Assembly (NCBI GenBank): GCA_027604705.1
Contig: JADHYV010000072.1
Coordinates: 32,656 to 96,655 of the forward strand
Direction of reading: 5' to 3'
From: Allomyces arbusculus
Taxonomy: Eukaryota > Blastocladiomycota > Blastocladiomycetes > Blastocladiales > Blastocladiaceae
DNA length: 64,000 bases
Both the position numbers and the translations under genes were made by a program. Below the pieces are notes generated by a model. The model worked only from the letters and a program-made list of their open reading frames with translations, did not search any database and was not told the DNA's origin. This document shows, one piece after another, positions 10,713 to 22,847 of the stretch; position 1 is the first letter of the stretch, and each line of letters begins with the position of its first letter.

Positions 10713-11720
10713 TTACTCGATCTCGGCAATCGGCGCAACGACAATGTTGGCCGCGCTGAGCTCATCGTCGGAGACGTCGAGCAAGTGCTCAATCTCGCGC
10801 TTGCAATGAATCAGGCGCAACTCGCGCTTGCGCAACACGGCGGCTCGGTCGTCGGTCGCGATAATTGCTTTCTCGGCGTAAATGTGAGTCTGCGCGAGCA
10901 CTTGCTGCATGACCCAAATGCACCTGGCGACCATCTTGGGCAAATCGACGGGTTCCCCAGCGGGCAGGACCAACGCATCGTTCTCGCCATGGCGCACGCC
11001 GCGTGCGGCAAGCGACGCGGAGATCAGCGCAGTCAAGAGATCGCCAGTGCCCGTGAATTGCGCGTGCATGCGCGGGAAGGTCACGGCGTGCGCCGAGTCG
11101 GTGGCGCGCACGTAGGCGACGAGTGCGAGCGTGTCGTTGTTGGCCAAGTCGGGCGTGTCGACGGTGGTGAGGAGGATCAGGCGTGCATTGGGCGCCTTGG
11201 TCGCGAGGGTGCGGGCAATGGCAAGAGCGTCGCGCGCCGAGGCCATGGGCTGCTCGGCATTGGCGAGCAACTCGGCCTCGAACCCGTTGGGGGTCAGGAC
11301 ATCGGCAAGCGGGAACAGGGTCTCTTGGTACCTCTGGATCATTTCGGCGGGCAGGTAGAGCTTGCCATTGTCGCCGAGAACCGGGTCGAGCACGTAGAGA
11401 AGGCTCTTGGTGGTGCGTGCCTTGATGTCCTTGATTCCGGCGGCGATGGCGGGCACGCCCGTCGGGTTGCCGAGGTAGCCCGACAGGATCAGGTCGTACT
11501 CGAGGTCGTGCTGGTTGACGCGCAGCGCGTCAAAGATGTTGGTGAAGTGGTCAGCATCGAGCCGCGTGCCCTTGATGAGCGGGTAGCCCGAGTGGTTGGC
11601 GACCTCGACGGTGTGCAGTGGGTCAACGTTGACGCCGAGCAGCTGCAGCGGGAATGTCGCGGCCTTGTTGCCGACGTGGCCATGCACGACGTGCGACTGG
11701 ACGGCGAGGACGCGCGGCAT
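10713..11720 (-). CDS. Pyridoxal kinase, intronless
   Basis: The protein has 335 residues and starts at the ATG at 11720 (MPRVLAVQSHVVHGHVGNKA). It belongs to the ribokinase-like PdxK/PdxY family, which phosphorylates pyridoxal, pyridoxine and pyridoxamine with ATP in the vitamin B6 salvage pathway. Signature stretches are QSHVVHGHVGNKAATFPLQ, the substrate-side VEVANHSGYP, ILSGYLGNP, DPVLGDNGKLY, LTPNGFEAELL and the anion-hole/catalytic loop FTGTGDLLTAL, where the catalytic Asp sits in GTGD. The C-terminus has a longer helical extension than bacterial enzymes. The gene is transcribed away from the J-domain gene and shares a 653-base upstream region with it. Confidence 0.93.
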   Translation of the reverse strand: MPRVLAVQSHVVHGHVGNKAATFPLQLLGVNVDPLHTVEVANHSGYPLIKGTRLDADHFTNIFDALRVNQHDLEYDLILSGYLGNPTGVPAIAAGIKDIKARTTKSLLYVLDPVLGDNGKLYLPAEMIQRYQETLFPLADVLTPNGFEAELLANAEQPMASARDALAIARTLATKAPNARLILLTTVDTPDLANNDTLALVAYVRATDSAHAVTFPRMHAQFTGTGDLLTALISASLAARGVRHGENDALVLPAGEPVDLPKMVARCIWVMQQVLAQTHIYAEKAIIATDDRAAVLRKRELRLIHCKREIEHLLDVSDDELSAANIVVAPIAEIE

Positions 11721-12373
11721 GGTGGGAGGGCGGTGGTGGTCGTCGGGCGGCGGCGTTGGGAGGGCGGGACCGAGGAGGCGATCGGGGCAGCAAGGTGCAG
11801 GCGGACAAGGGCAGTTGCGGGCAGTGATGGCAAGTCGGTGCGGGCGCGCAGGCAGGCATTGGCGGCAGTCTGCAAACGTCAGCGTGGAGCAACGGCGGTG
11901 GTGCAGGACTGGTGCGGGACAGGCGCGAGACGCCGCGTGCGCCACGCGACTAGCGCATGCTGCACGGCAGCCGCCAGCGCTCCACCAAGGCCTGTCAGGC
12001 CCTGCATCCACGTCGCTCGTGCCGCTCCGCCCTGTCGCGCATCGGCGCACCTCCACCATAACGACATATCCCACGCGCTCCTGCGCTGACGCGCGCAAAA
12101 GACTACTGCCGACGACCTGCAACTTGTCCACCCGACCGCTCGCCGCCGCGCCGCCCGCGCGCCGCCCGCCGTCCGCACGACGGCCGATCATTCCACCATC
12201 GCAACGCAACGATCCGACTGAACGGCACCGACAACAGCTCGGCCCTCCACGCTCGCTCCCTTGTTCGCACAAGCGCCCTATAACCGCCCGCACGCCCCGC
12301 AACCGCCTGCGCGGCCCGCCGCTGCTGCTCCAACTCGCTTGTCGCTCGCCGCTTGCTGCTCACCGTACTCACC
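11721..12373. promoter_or_regulatory. Divergent intergenic region, pyridoxal kinase / J-protein
   Basis: The 653 bases contain no convincing ORF of their own. Long frames here are antisense extensions of neighbouring genes. The region is GC-rich with no obvious TATA box. It must hold the promoters of both genes. Confidence 0.4.
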
Positions 12374-13928
12374 ATGAACGAGACCAACGACGCACCCACG
12401 CTCTACCAAATCCTCGAGGCCGACCGCGACGTCTCGCCCACCGAGCTCAAGCGCGCCTACCGCAAGCTCGCCCTCAAGTACCACCCGGACAAGAATCCGG
12501 GTAACGAGGACCGTGTAGGTGCTTCTCTGCGTGCAGCCATGCACGCCTGAAAAACGTGCCTGACCAGCGACTGACGCGGTTCTCTGCGGTTAGTTTCGCG
12601 ACATCCAGCACGCCTATAATGTGCTCTCGGACGAAAAAAAGCGCTCTGTCTACGACCAGTGCGTTTCTTGTGCCTTGGCAGCCTGCGGCTTGGCACCCGC
12701 CTCTCCACTGCAACGCCTGACCTGACCCACTCGGTCATTCTGTAGGTACGGCGAAATGGGCCTAGAAATGATGGAAAAAATGCCCTGGATTGACGCCGAG
12801 GTCTACCGCCGCGTTGGATCGCTCTCCATGCTGCTCGCGCTCGCCGTGGTCATCATCATCGCGCAGTTTGCCTTTCTCTGCGTGCGCGTCGATGGTAAAG
12901 TTGACTGGAACTGGAACTTGGTCTTTATCCCGGCCTACCTCGTCTTGGCCGTTGTTGGGGCCCTCTCCTTATTCGCCACGCTCACGGCCACGGCCGACGA
13001 GGACGACGAAGACCGCGACGAGGAGGTGGGCGATGACCACAGCCGCGACGGCCATAGCATGAAGCCGCGCAAGGCCCCGCTCCTGTCCAAGCTGCTCGCG
13101 CTCGTGTTCACGGCCGCGCTCATCACGGCCGTGGTCCTGATCCCGCAGGCCATTGAGGGCTACGTGCCCGTCTGGTCAATTGCGATCCCGTATGCCATTC
13201 TCGAACTCTACCCGCTCGTCACGAAAACCGTGCGCCTCGTCATTGGGTGGCCCGACGCTGAGACGCCCAAATTGGCCAAATTGCAGCTCGTGGCCGACAC
13301 TTACCTCGACCAACTCTGGCGCATTCTCCAAATCGGGCTGATTCTGGCGCGCGCGCAAGGATCACTCGACGCGTCGTGGCCTGTCGTGTTCATTCCGACG
13401 TACTTGGGCTCGCTCTCGGGCATCTTCACGTTGGTCGGCATGTACCGCGCCATGAAGTCGCCGACCCCACTCGAAAACAAGCCGACGCTCGGGTCCCTGA
13501 TTGGCGCGACGATTGCGCACCTGTTTGGCTACGTCTTGCTCTACGGCATGGTTGCGCTGATTGTTATCAAGCTCGAGTACGGGACCGTCTCGCTGGCCGT
13601 GGCCATTGTGCCCGTCTGGATTGTGCTGATCCTGCTCGCGTGCCTGTTTGGCTGCTGTATCCCGTGCGCGACGTCAATTGGCGGGATCGACATGGAGGAC
13701 GGGACGCGGCGCGCAAGTGGACCGATTGCCGTGAACCGGCGCATCGAGTTCCGGCCGCCAAGCTCCCTGGCCGGGTCGTCGACGGCGATTGGCGGCGGTG
13801 GTGGGTCGCCCGCGTCGTCCGCTGCGTCGTCGTCATCACCGGCAGCTGCTGCGGCTGCTTCTTCATCGAGCAAGCCTAAGGCAAGAGGCAAGTCGGACAT
13901 GACTGAGGCCTTGCTGCCGATGTCCTAG
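12374..13928 (+). CDS. J-domain protein fused to a TMEM185-like multi-pass membrane domain (3 exons)
   Basis: Exons 12374-12514, 12594-12658 and 12746-13928 join in frame to 462 residues. The first 70 residues are a classical J domain: [20 protein letters not shown], then KYHPDKNPG with the HPD motif that stimulates Hsp70 ATPase, then [20 protein letters not shown] and DQYG. Directly after it comes a membrane region with about seven hydrophobic segments, among them [53 protein letters not shown] and [20 protein letters not shown]. The paired W-x-V-F-I-P-x-Y-L motifs are typical of Tmemb_185A (TMEM185/FAM11) proteins. The tail is Gly/Ser/Ala-rich. It is probably an ER or endomembrane J-protein recruiting cytosolic Hsp70. 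The fusion reading is supported by exact splice phases. Confidence 0.85.
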
Positions 13929-14493
13929 GCGGCGACGACGACTCTTGTTCCTTTTTTGATTTTTTGATTTTGCTGTCTTATTGGAAGTGCCCCCACCTAC
14001 CACCACTGCTTTCCTCGTGTTTCTATTCATCTCGCCAGGGCCCGACCTGACTTTGCACGCGCGCGACCACCTCGCCCGTGCTGTCGCCTGGCGAGGTTGC
14101 TCCTTTCGACCCTATCTATCTGAGACGACGCCCACTTATGTTTATTTTTCCCTCATGCCCTCTCTCGAACGATCTTTTGCCATGGAATGGAAAACCGTTT
14201 GTGTTCCAGCGTGCGGCTCGCTGGGTTTGGTTTTCTGGCCATCATCTTGGGGGATCAGGCGGCAAGCAGAACTAGCGACAGACCGACCGTCTCAGAAGTC
14301 TGCACCAACACTGTTGTCGACGGCTCCGACTGGCCCGCCGCGCTTCGTCAAAAACAATTCGACCACACGTTGCCAGCACCCACGACTTGCTGCAGTCCCT
14401 CCGCGCTGCCATTGACCAGAGCTGCACCGCACCGCACCGCGACCCGACCCGGCCCGCCAAGATCCGCCAGGCCCGAACCGCCCCGCAACCACC
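13929..14493. other. Intergenic region before the condensin gene
   Basis: These 565 bases start with T-rich DNA after the J-protein stop (TTTTTTGATTTTTTGATTTTG near 13951-13971), which may be its 3' processing region. The rest is mixed sequence leading to the condensin start. No gene is seen. Confidence 0.4.
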
Positions 14494-17374
14494 ATGGTCG
14501 GCTACGCCACGCCGCGCAGCCGGCTCTCGCACGACCCGGCCGCGACCGCGGCGGCCACGGCCATTGCGAGCCCCTCGGCCGCCTTGGCCATGTCGCGGCG
14601 CCGGTCGATGCGCGGTCGCGTCTCGCGCGGCCACGAACCGTTGGCCGCCCAGTTGCAGCCGCAGGCGTTGGCGGCCAATATCGGCCGCACGCCCGAGGAG
14701 ATTTCGGCGTCGTACGAGCAGTGGATGAAGTTGGCGGCCGACAACGTGGGTGCTCTGCTCCTCGTCCTGGCGGCGGCGTGAACGTTCCGAGCTGATCATC
14801 CATGGCGCGGCTATGTAGAAAATCAACGTGGCCAACAGCTGGACGCTCGGGCTCATCGACTACTTTGCCGACATGACGATTTTGCGCGAGCACGGCGCCA
14901 TCAACTTCCAAAAGGCCTCATGCACGCTCGACGGGTGTGTCAAGATTTACACGACGCGTGTCGACTCGGTGGCCACCGAAACGGAAAAGCTTGTGAGCGG
15001 CCTCAATGACTCGAGTACGTTGGGTGTTTGGGGTGGGGGGGGGGGGGGGGGATCAAATTCGGTCTTAGGCGGGAAGACTGACGGGGCTTTTGGACGTGAA
15101 CACAGAGCAAACGGCGGTCGCTTCCCGCGCGGCCCGTAACCGCAACGACGACGACGATGACGACGACGGCGACGGCACGCACGAGCCCGAAGGCGAGGTC
15201 GTGGAGCGGCGCAAGCGCACGCGCAAGGTACCTTCCGCTCCTCTTCTCACATTCCCTATTCACCGCTCAGACCTCACGATCCCGTCCTTGATTTTCTCGT
15301 AGGCCAACACTAAGACGCTCGAAAAGGACTTCAGCGCCATTACGACCAAAAAATACGACCTCGAGTTCATGGTCGACCCGCTCTTCCGCAAGACTTGTGC
15401 CGAGTTTGACGAGGGTGGCGCCAAGGCGCTGCTCTTCAACCGGCTTGACGTGTTTGGCGAGGGCCTGATTGCGTTTGACGCGAGCGATATGCGCATCGAC
15501 GAGGTAGCGGGTGCCGCCGGCGCTGCGGCGGGCGAGGAGTCCGGCGAAGACCGCATGGACGTGGACGGCGAAGAGGAGGAGGGGGCGGCAATGGTCGATA
15601 TCTCGTCATGGTCGCGTACGTTACTTTGCCCGTGGCCGCGCACCCGTACGCAAAGAGACTGATCCGAAGCTTCTTCCCATGGTAGACGTGTTCGGATGCA
15701 CCCCGCAGGACCTGCAGGCCAAGACCATTTGCCCATCGCTCGACCAGTTCGTCTTCACCGACGATGTGCGCAACTACGAGTCGCTCATGCAGAACCTGCA
15801 GCTCGACTTGCTCGACGACAAGGAGCTCGAAGAAGACGTGGTCGTCGCACCCACGGGCGCGACCGACGACTACGTTCCCATTCAAATGCCCGCGCTCGAA
15901 TACGACTACGACGACTATGACGACGACGGCGCCGGGATAGGCGGGATCGACTTCCCGTCCGACTCGGATCCGCCCGCCGGCCCTGCAGACAAAGGCGTCG
16001 GTGCCAACGGCAGTGGACCCGCTCCCGCCGACGCCGACGCGGACGCCGACGAGCCACCGCAACACGTCGACCAAGGGCTCGACCAACTCTTACTCCTCCC
16101 CGTGCCACGCGCCTCGTCGGACCCAGTTCTTGCCGCTGCGAACCGGCCCGCGCGCGCGACCCGCACGGCACGTCCGCGTCCGGAACCCGTCTATTTCGAC
16201 TTTGCCACCATGGAGCCCGTCAACGTCGAAACGCTCTTTGCTCCGGGCGGCGCATCGATCAATTTACCGCGCACCACCGAGGACCGTCCCGCACACAAGC
16301 ACCAAATCGTCGTGAAGGACGTGTTCAACCCCGCGCACCTCGCGCGGCTGTTTATCAAGCCACATTTCACGCTGGCGCCGCCGGCGCACGTGCAGCAAGT
16401 ACGGAGCCGGCGGTCCGTCCGCGGGAACGCCGGTGGTGGGGACCCGATTGACGTGTATGGCGCGGGGCCCGCGGGCGAGTTTGCGGCGATGATGGCGGCG
16501 TTGACGGCGCCGCCGGACCGGCCGGTCGAGGCGCCGGTCGAGGAGGAGGATGATGATACGGGGATTGCGGTGAATGAGGCCGCGGATGCGGCAGGGGCCG
16601 CCGAGTTTGGGTTTGAGGCGCCCGTGCCGGATGCGATGGATGATGATGATGATGATGAGGATATGGTTGGGTTTGTTCCGGCCGACGACATGCCAGGTAC
16701 GTATCACTTCCCGCTCGTTTCTCTGGTCGTTGAGCGATGGCCACTGACATGGTTGCGGTTCGCTTGTAGTAGCGATGCCTGACTTGCCCCCCGTCGACTT
16801 TGCGGCGTACCCGCCGCCACCGCCCATGCCGCCGATGGACGACGACGGCGATTTCCCGATGCCCCCGATGCCGCAGGCCCCGGCAGCAGTTCCCGGTCCG
16901 TTCGACATTGTTCCTCCACCAGCATCGACGCAGTCCGCGGCCGCGGCGCTGATGCCATCGACCTCGGCAATCCGGCAACGACTGGTTCTCAACTACGCCA
17001 AGCGCGCCAAGCGCGTCGACGTAAAGCGGCTCAAGGAGACCATGTGGCGCAAGATCCGGTCGCGGCACTCCCTGGCGCGGGCGAACGCGGCGCGCGCGCA
17101 CCCCACGGCCACCGCCGAGGACGAGCCGGCACAACACCAGCAGCAGGACGACGCGCAGACCGACCCGGCACTGCACTTGAAGTCGGTCGTGGCCGCGCTC
17201 GCCGACGACTACTCGGCCGACAAGATCAAGGATATTTCGGTGCCGTTTTGCTTTATCTGCCTGCTGCATCTCGCCAACGAGAAGAATTTGCGGCTCGAGA
17301 GTGCGATGGCCATGGACGATGTGGTCGTGTTACCGGGGGACGAGGTGGGCTCGGGTGCGGCGGCGTCATTGTGA
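14494..17374 (+). CDS. Condensin complex subunit 2 (CAP-H / Barren / Brn1), 6 exons
   Basis: Exons 14494-14745, 14819-15014, 15106-15227, 15303-15615, 15686-16696 and 16773-17374 add up to 831 residues. This is the kleisin that bridges the SMC2-SMC4 heads and recruits the HEAT subunits in mitotic chromosome condensation. The N-terminal kleisin region is strongly conserved: LIDYFADMTILREHGAINFQ, then KASCTLDGCVKIYTTRVDSV. The segment FMVDPLFRKTCAEFDEGGAK follows in exon 4. The C-terminal winged helix shows VDVKRLKETMWRKI and ISVPFCFICLLHLANEKNL. The middle is acidic and low-complexity. Intron 2 contains a 17-base G run. The last acceptor is a tandem TAGTAG, so the last exon may begin at 16770 or 16773. 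Confidence 0.93.
15035..15051. repeat. 17-base G run in condensin intron 2
   Basis: A pure G tract shortly after the donor of intron 2. It could form a G-quadruplex in the pre-mRNA. Its length is prone to sequencing error, but it is intronic, so the reading frame is not affected. Confidence 0.9.
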
Positions 17375-17872
17375 GCGCGGGCGCGCGGGACTGATTCCGA
17401 GGTGGAGCCGTGCGGGCGTGGGTATTTATTTGAAATGGATTTGGTTGTGTCTTGTCTGGCCAGCAGCACCCCCAGGAAGCAGGCGTGACCGCGCGGGGAC
17501 GCAACAGCCGCCGAAATCATGCTGCTCCTCCTCGGCACCCTCCCGCACCTCACCGCGTGTCGTCTTTACATCCTGCAAGCAACGGCACCATGAGCAACTT
17601 AGTCGCAAAACAATGTGGGACGCGTCCGATGCTTGGGTCAAGACCCCGCAACCGGCAACCGGCTGCAAGCATGCGCGCCGCTGCTGCTGGCGTTTGATGG
17701 TCAACGACCAAACACGGCGTCAACCATTGGAGAAATGATCAGCGCAAGTTGGGCCTTGATCGGCGACGGGCCAGCTGGCCAGTCTCCAGGCAGCAGCGAG
17801 CCGCGCGCACAGATAACCTGCGCTCCTGCCGCACCGTTCAGAGCCCATTGCCGTCGCTGACGTCGTCTGCAC
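17375..17872. other. Intergenic region between condensin H and katanin p80
   Basis: About 500 bases with no convincing gene. The T-rich stretch near 17425-17455 could be the condensin 3' end. The katanin start lies at the downstream edge. Confidence 0.4.
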
Positions 17873-20858
17873 ATGCGACTTCTAGACGAATTCGCCGCGC
17901 ACGCGTCGGCCGTGACGTGCCTGCGCGTGGGCCCAAAGAATGGCAACATCTTGGTCACGGGTGGCGAGGACCGCCGAGTGCACCTTTGGGCGATTGGCCA
18001 TGCCGACCCGATCCTGGTGAGTGATCTATCTCGCGTTTGCGTCGACGTGGTTGACCATGGGCGGGTAGGATCGCTCACTCAAGCGTCTCGACCATGTAGG
18101 CCCTCGTCGGGCACACGACGCCCGTCCAGTGCGTCGCGATTGACCAGCCCGAGCAGCTGGTCGTGGCCGGGTCGACATCGGGCACGCTCAAGCTGTGGGA
18201 TCTGCAGCAAGGGAAAGGTGCTCTGCTCTGGCGCCGGATCCGCTGGTTTATGGAACTGGTCTAACCATTGCGCGGATCTCATTTTAGCCATTCGCACGCT
18301 CATGGGCCACCGCGCTGCCGTGACCGCTGTCGAGTTCCACCCCTTTGGCGACTTCTTCGCGTCGGCCTCGGCCGACCACTCGGTCAAGATCTGGGACGTC
18401 AAGCGTAAAGGCTGCATCCTGACGTTCCACCACACCAATGTCGACGTCTTACGGTTCAGTCCCGACGGGAAATGGATCTTGACGAGCGCGTCCACGGGTC
18501 CGCCGGACGTGCGGCTCTGGGACCTGAACGGCGGCCGCCTGGTCCACCAATTCGCGCACGACGCGCCCGTCGTTCAAATCACGTTCCACCCGCGGGAACT
18601 CGTCATGGCGACCGTCACGGCCACGGGCGTCATGAGTTTCTGGGACATGGACACTTTCCAGCGCATTTCGTGCACATCTGATCTCCCACCGGACGCGCCG
18701 CTCGCGCCGGGCACGCTCATGGTGTTTAGCGAGGACGGCGCCGTGGCGCTCGCGCTGGCGCCGGGCCACGTGACGGTCTGGGAATGGGAGCCGGTTCGGC
18801 TTGTGGACGCCGTCGCAGTACCGTACCTGACGGTGATTGACGACGCGGTCCTGGCGCCGTCGGGCACGCACTTGGTTGTGGTCGCGCACGTCGACTCATT
18901 TGTGCAAGTGTTTCAGCTCAACGTTACGCACTTGCGCCCATTCCGGTCGTTGACGGCATCTGCATCGGCTTCGAGTGCAACGGCGGGCTCGCCTGGTCTG
19001 GCCAGTTCGTCGACGGGGTCGGCACTGTCCATGTCGACGGCGCGGTCCAACTCGTTCTCGCAACTACCGCCGCTCCCACCAATTTCACCGCCGGCCGCTG
19101 CCGCCCACGCGGCTTATTTGGGATCGCGGCCGACGTCATCTAGTCAGCAATACCCCGCCGCGACTGTGGGCGGAGTCACCGGCGGTGGTGTGCCGCTGGC
19201 GGCGGTTGGGACCCACGCGGGCCTCCCCGTGACTGCGTCGTTCTCGTCACTCGACCAAACGATCAAGCCGACAGTCGTGTCCACGGGCATGCACGCGAGC
19301 GCCGCGCCGACGCCGTTCAGGCGCGATCGAACGGTGACGGCGGAGCGAGGAGCGGTCGTGGCGCCGCCCGTGGGCGATTCAGTGGGTTCGGAAGTGCCGC
19401 ACGAGCACGCATCCGTCACCGCACCCGCCGCGCCCGCCGATCTGCCGCGGACCGTGGCCTCGAGCCCGGCACCGGCACCTGTCGCGCCCACGACGATCCC
19501 GACGTCGGCGAGCGTGCCGCTCCCGCCACCGACTGGTTCTGGCCCGGGTCTCGCGACGGCCGGCGCGCCGCAGATCAGTGCCGAGCTCATGTCGCTGCTG
19601 TCGGCGGCCATGGCTGGGATGCAGGCACATGCCGTGCTCGCGAGTGGGATGGTCGCGCCCGCTCAACCAGTACCTGTCGTCTCCACGGACGCGACTGGTG
19701 GCACGACGCCGGGTGGATTTGCGTCGCCCAAGCTGAAGCGTGCCGATACACCGTCACCGCCGGGCAAGGGCGCGCTGAGAGTCGAGGTCGCGACGAGTCC
19801 CGTCGGTGCAGGCGGGCCAGCATCAGCCGGGACGCAGGTGACGCCGAGTCTCGCGGGGCCGCCGTCCAAGGAGGGTACGCGTGCCGACGTGTTGTGGTTG
19901 CTTCTGCCGCGTTTGCCCTGCATCACTGACGTCGCGTGATCGCGTTCCCGGCAGATGCCGCGGCCGGCCACACGCCTGCAGAGCCCGCTGCGCCCACCGT
20001 CCTGCCATCGACGGCACCGCCCGCTGCGACCGCACCGAGCACCAACAGCAACCCCTTTATAGCGACCTGCGGAACCGCGCCGCTGCACCTGGACCTGACC
20101 AGCTTCGCGCGCGGGATCACGGCCATCACGTCTGGCGACGCGATCAGTCCCACGGGCACGGGCGTGCTCGCGCCCGAACAGCTCTCGGCCGCACACGGTG
20201 CCGTCGCCGGCATGCTTTCGCAGCGTCTGCGGCACTTGCGCCACGTGCGTGCGCGTTGGACGACGTCGGGCCGCCCCATGCCGGCGCTCGAGTACGCGGC
20301 GCACGTGGCGAGTCCTTCCGTGTATGTGGACGTGCTTAAGGCGCTTCGGATGCAGCCGCGCGTGTATTCGCTGGACGTGTGCGTGAAAGTGTTGCCGTGG
20401 GTGGCCGAACTCATGTTTCAGCCGTACGAGGAGTACGTACTTGGTTTGCCGCATAAATTTTGGAGATTGAACGCTGACGCTGACATGGTCGTCCCCCTTT
20501 CGCCGTCCAGTTACCTGATGGTCGCATGCACGACGGTCAAGCTCGTGCTCACCAATTTCGCACAACTGATTCTTGACACGTTGTCGGCGTTCCCGGCACG
20601 GGGTGCGGGGCTCGACTTGACGCGCGAGGAGCGGTACGTTTGTTCTTGGTGGTCGTGGCAATGCATTGATTCCAGCTGCTGCGTCTCTCCAGCTGACAGA
20701 TGACCACGCGGCCCCCCCGTAGCGCCGACAAGTGCCGCCGGTGCAAGACGGAGCTGCTGCAAATTAAGCAGATCTGCCATGAGCTGGCTTCGGCGCCCGG
20801 GCAGGCTGGTGCGACGATTCGCGACACGCTCGCGGCGTTCCCGGCGGGGCTTGTGTAG
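17873..20858 (+). CDS. Katanin p80 WD40 subunit (KATNB1 type), 6 exons
   Basis: Exons 17873-18016, 18100-18217, 18288-19874, 19955-20432, 20511-20633 and 20723-20858 give 861 residues in frame. The first 290 or so residues are a WD40 propeller, with units such as HASAVTCLRVGPKNGNILVT, LVVAGSTSGTLKLWDLQQGK, GHRAAVTAVEFHPFGDFFAS and FSPDGKWILTSASTGPPDVR. A long Ser/Pro/Ala-rich linker follows. The last 150 residues form the con80 domain that binds the p60 AAA severing subunit: FARGITAITSGD, VLKALRMQPRVYSLDVCVKV, LVLTNFAQLILDTLSAFPA, DLTREER and a Cys-containing end (CRRCKTELLQIKQICHEL). The protein targets katanin to centrosomes or basal bodies, which suits an organism with flagella. The linker is longer than in animal p80. 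Confidence 0.92.
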
Positions 20859-20861
20859 ACC

Positions 20862-20896
<35 letters not shown>

Positions 20897-20912
20897 CAGC
20901 AGCAGCAGCAGT
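20859..20912. repeat. CGG triplet run followed by CAG triplets
   Basis: Immediately after the katanin stop, from about 20863, there are about eleven CGG units, then about five CAG units to about 20911. This lies in the expected 3'UTR and is prone to length change. Confidence 0.85.
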
Positions 20913-22847
20913 GCGTAAATACGTGGGACGAGGACGGCGAGTGGGACTGATGGCCCGATGGTTGTGATGGCTGCAGGGAGGGGCTGCGGTCTGGTGATGG
21001 ATGAGACGCGCACGGGGCGTCGATGCAACAAGGGCGACTGTTCACGTTCTCGAACAGTGAGGCGGGCGCGCGATTACTGCGCATGCGTTCCACGTTCCGA
21101 GCGTTGCGCCGTGGCGGTCCTCGGAATCGACTCGCGGCGAGGCGCGACAAGAGGTGCCGCGAATCGACGGCAGCGAGGGCCCAGGCCCCGACTGGTGACG
21201 TGCGCTTGGGCTGGCCTGTCGGGCTTGCGCTGCGGTGAGTGGGTCAGGGGCACTTCAGTGGCGTGCCGCGCTGCAACTTTGTTGATTATTCGCGGTGGTT
21301 GCCTTCGCCTTCTTCGTGGCCATCGCCTCGCGGCGGGCAGAGAGAACAAGGGCAAACGGCCTGCGCGAGGCACTTGAGGCAAGCCTGCGCCCACCTCCGA
21401 GCGGCCGACGGGGGCGCTCTGCAACAACGACCACAACAAGGCGCCGCCTCCCCAGAGCGCGCACGGGTTGGACTGAAAGCGGATTTGCCCGCGATGGTGG
21501 TGCTGGTCATGACTCCTGGCGCGTGCACACTCGCCTTGGTTTGTGCACACATGCAGAAGAACAATGGAGGCGCGAGCACGGTCGTCCGCACCATGATGCG
21601 GAGCGTCTCGTTTTCGCCGACTCCACCGATGCTTCATTCACGCCCGCGGGACGTGGGAAGGCCGCTGCGAGCTGCGCGCACACGCGCGCGCGAGCGAGCG
21701 CGCGTGGTTCGTACTGACGTATGGATCTGCATGTCCGCGTGCGTGGGGGCGGGGCAGGTCGCACAGGGGGTGACGGGGACGCGCCACGGCCGGGGCCGCG
21801 TGGTGCCACTGCAGTGGTTCGGCCATGGGGCATTTCATGGCGCAGCTGGGCCGCACGCAAGTGGACCACAGAGCCAACGATACCCGCGGCCACGACCGCA
21901 TCCACATCCAAGTTGGAAACGATGAGCGATGGTGATGGCAGTGCGTGGTGATCGCGGTTTGGCATGCCATGCCCAAGACTGATGAAATGCTGGACAAGGG
22001 CAGGGAGCGGCACCCGAGCGGCCGCCGGGACAGCAACGCACACCTCCATCGGCGCCCCCGCCTCGCGGCCGCCGTGATCGTGGCCCGCCTGGGGCACACG
22101 CGCGGTGCACGGGAGGGCCGGGCCGTGGAGCGGGTTGGCGCGGGCGGGCCACCGCTGGCGTGCCGCGGGCGGTGTAGCGGTGCGCGGCCAAGGGGAGCGG
22201 CCAGCAGTGCGGGCAGGCGTGCCCGCGGTGGTCCCGCGCGCGGCCGTGTTTTGGCGCGGGTTGTGGGTGCGGGGATGCGTGCACCGCGCGCACGAGCGTG
22301 CGCATCCTCAGTTCTGCTCCCCGTAGGCCCTCGCCGGGGCGGGCCGGGCACGACGGCGCTTGAACGGGCGGGCTGGCAGCGCGGGCAGGGCGGCCGGCGG
22401 GGGCGGGAGGACGGGATGAAGCCAAGTCGGGTGGCCGGGTGGACGGTGTCTTCGGTGGTCCTTGGTGCCTGTGCGCTCGGCTTGCCCTGCGCGCCTTGGC
22501 CGTGCGCGTATAAAGCGCGCGCCGTCCCCCCGCCGCTCCGGGTCCTGGTGCGCCCCTCGTCTTCGTCGTCGAGCTGCTGTCGTCTCTCGCCGCCGTGGAC
22601 GCTGTCGCCGGCAAACTCGTCGTCGCCGTCGTTCTCGTTCTCGCTCGCGCGGCCCTCGCCTCGACCGCACCGTGCGGCCCGCTCGCCGCCAGACGGGCGC
22701 CCGATCGCGTCTGCCCCCGCCACGCCGCGTGTCATCCGCGGCCACCACCATCGCCTGCGAACCCCAACCGAACACGCCAAGTCGACGAACCGACCAACTT
22801 TTTCCATCGCCACGATCTCCGCCGCCACCACCGGCCCTGCCGCCACC
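20913..22847. promoter_or_regulatory. Long CpG-rich intergenic region upstream of the Pro/Tyr/His-rich gene
   Basis: About 1.9 kb without a believable gene. Several long frames on both strands are Arg/Ala/Pro-rich by-products of very high GC. A TATA-like TATAAAG lies at 22509-22515, about 330 bases before the next ATG, and could be the core promoter of a gene with a long 5'UTR. The rest looks like a CpG-island-type upstream region. Confidence 0.4.

Noticed and set aside
10461-12089. 542-residue plus-strand ORF opposite pyridoxal kinase
   Set aside because: It is the antisense shadow of a clear enzyme gene and has no motif of its own.
20859-20912. Possible continuation of the katanin coding region through the CGG repeat
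   Set aside because: The in-frame TAG at 20856-20858 ends the con80 domain at the expected place; the repeat lies after it.
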